A DNA stretch of 14,327 nt from Desulfobacterales bacterium. GTDB taxonomy: Bacteria > Desulfobacterota > Desulfobacteria > Desulfobacterales > RPRI01. A model generated the notes under the pieces. The model was not told where the DNA came from and searched no databases. It saw only the letters and a list, made by a program, of their open reading frames with translations. Made by a program: the position numbers and the translations under genes. This document shows positions 14,222 through 14,327 of this stretch, piece after piece. The number at the start of each line of letters is the position of its first letter. The first letter of the stretch is position 1. The stretch lies in the NCBI GenBank assembly GCA_020052975.1, contig JAGVOC010000297.1, forward strand, positions 1 through 14,327. Reading direction: 5' to 3'.

Positions 14222-14327
14222 ATGCACCTTCATCATTATAAACTCATTGCCTGTTACATAATAATCAGTATTATTTGCATAGGCTGTGTTGAAATTCAAG
14301 GAACATTACCGGAATTGCAGCCACCAC
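14222..14327 (+). CDS. Lipoprotein, N-terminal part only
   Basis: GGAG (14211-14214) lies 7 nt before the ATG. An alternative ATG at 14209 meets a stop after ten codons. The 35 visible residues begin MHLHHYKLIACYIIISIIC and continue IGCVEIQG, a hydrophobic signal ending in CIGC. That is an acceptable though not ideal lipobox, with the last Cys as the lipidated residue. After it comes a Pro/Gln-rich start to the mature protein (PELQPP). The gene runs off the end of the window, so the function cannot be judged. Confidence 0.65.
   Translation, partial: MHLHHYKLIACYIIISIICIGCVEIQGTLPELQPP

Overview
The window is bacterial DNA of moderately low GC content. All the genes I accept lie on the plus strand, most have clear Shine-Dalgarno sites, and TGA, TAA and TAG all act as stops. 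Interspersed palindromic CACGG repeats, broken gene fragments and many zinc-ribbon proteins suggest an uncultured environmental bacterium. I cannot assign a phylum from the sequence alone.

Module 1 (about 20-5840). A near-consensus sigma-70 promoter precedes a 51-residue cross-brace zinc-finger protein. Then come a 101-residue OB-fold-like protein, a 1071-residue HerA/FtsK-type P-loop ATPase with extra cysteine clusters at its C-terminus, a 271-residue predicted HExxH zincin carrying three 16-residue TFDDIA repeats, and two small membrane proteins. A CACGG/CCGTG inverted-repeat element with boxes at 10-11 bp intervals sits at each of the first four gene junctions. One copy has invaded the 3' end of the ATPase gene and supplies its stop codon.

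Gap (5837-6213). This holds a degenerate CACAGAG-type repeat, a 78-codon open frame with no start codon, and a perfect 8+2+8 palindrome just upstream of module 2.

Module 2 (6214-12026). Six tightly packed genes form an apparent operon, with gaps of 1 to 23 nt and one 4-nt ATGA overlap. They encode an unknown 158-residue protein, a 567-residue helical protein with a membrane hairpin, a protein with three zinc ribbons, a 149-residue helical protein, a Ycf46-like AAA+ ATPase, and a zinc-ribbon/TM/TPR protein. I read this as a membrane-associated AAA+ machine with zinc-ribbon and TPR adaptors. I recognise no described system with this make-up, so it is the best candidate here for something new.

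Right flank (12027-14327). An in-frame, start-less MORN-like remnant follows the TPR gene. Next are a membrane-anchored N-acyl-D-amino-acid deacylase with all expected metal ligands, a lone WD40-repeat fragment overlapping its 3' end, and the first 35 codons of a lipoprotein gene that runs off the window.
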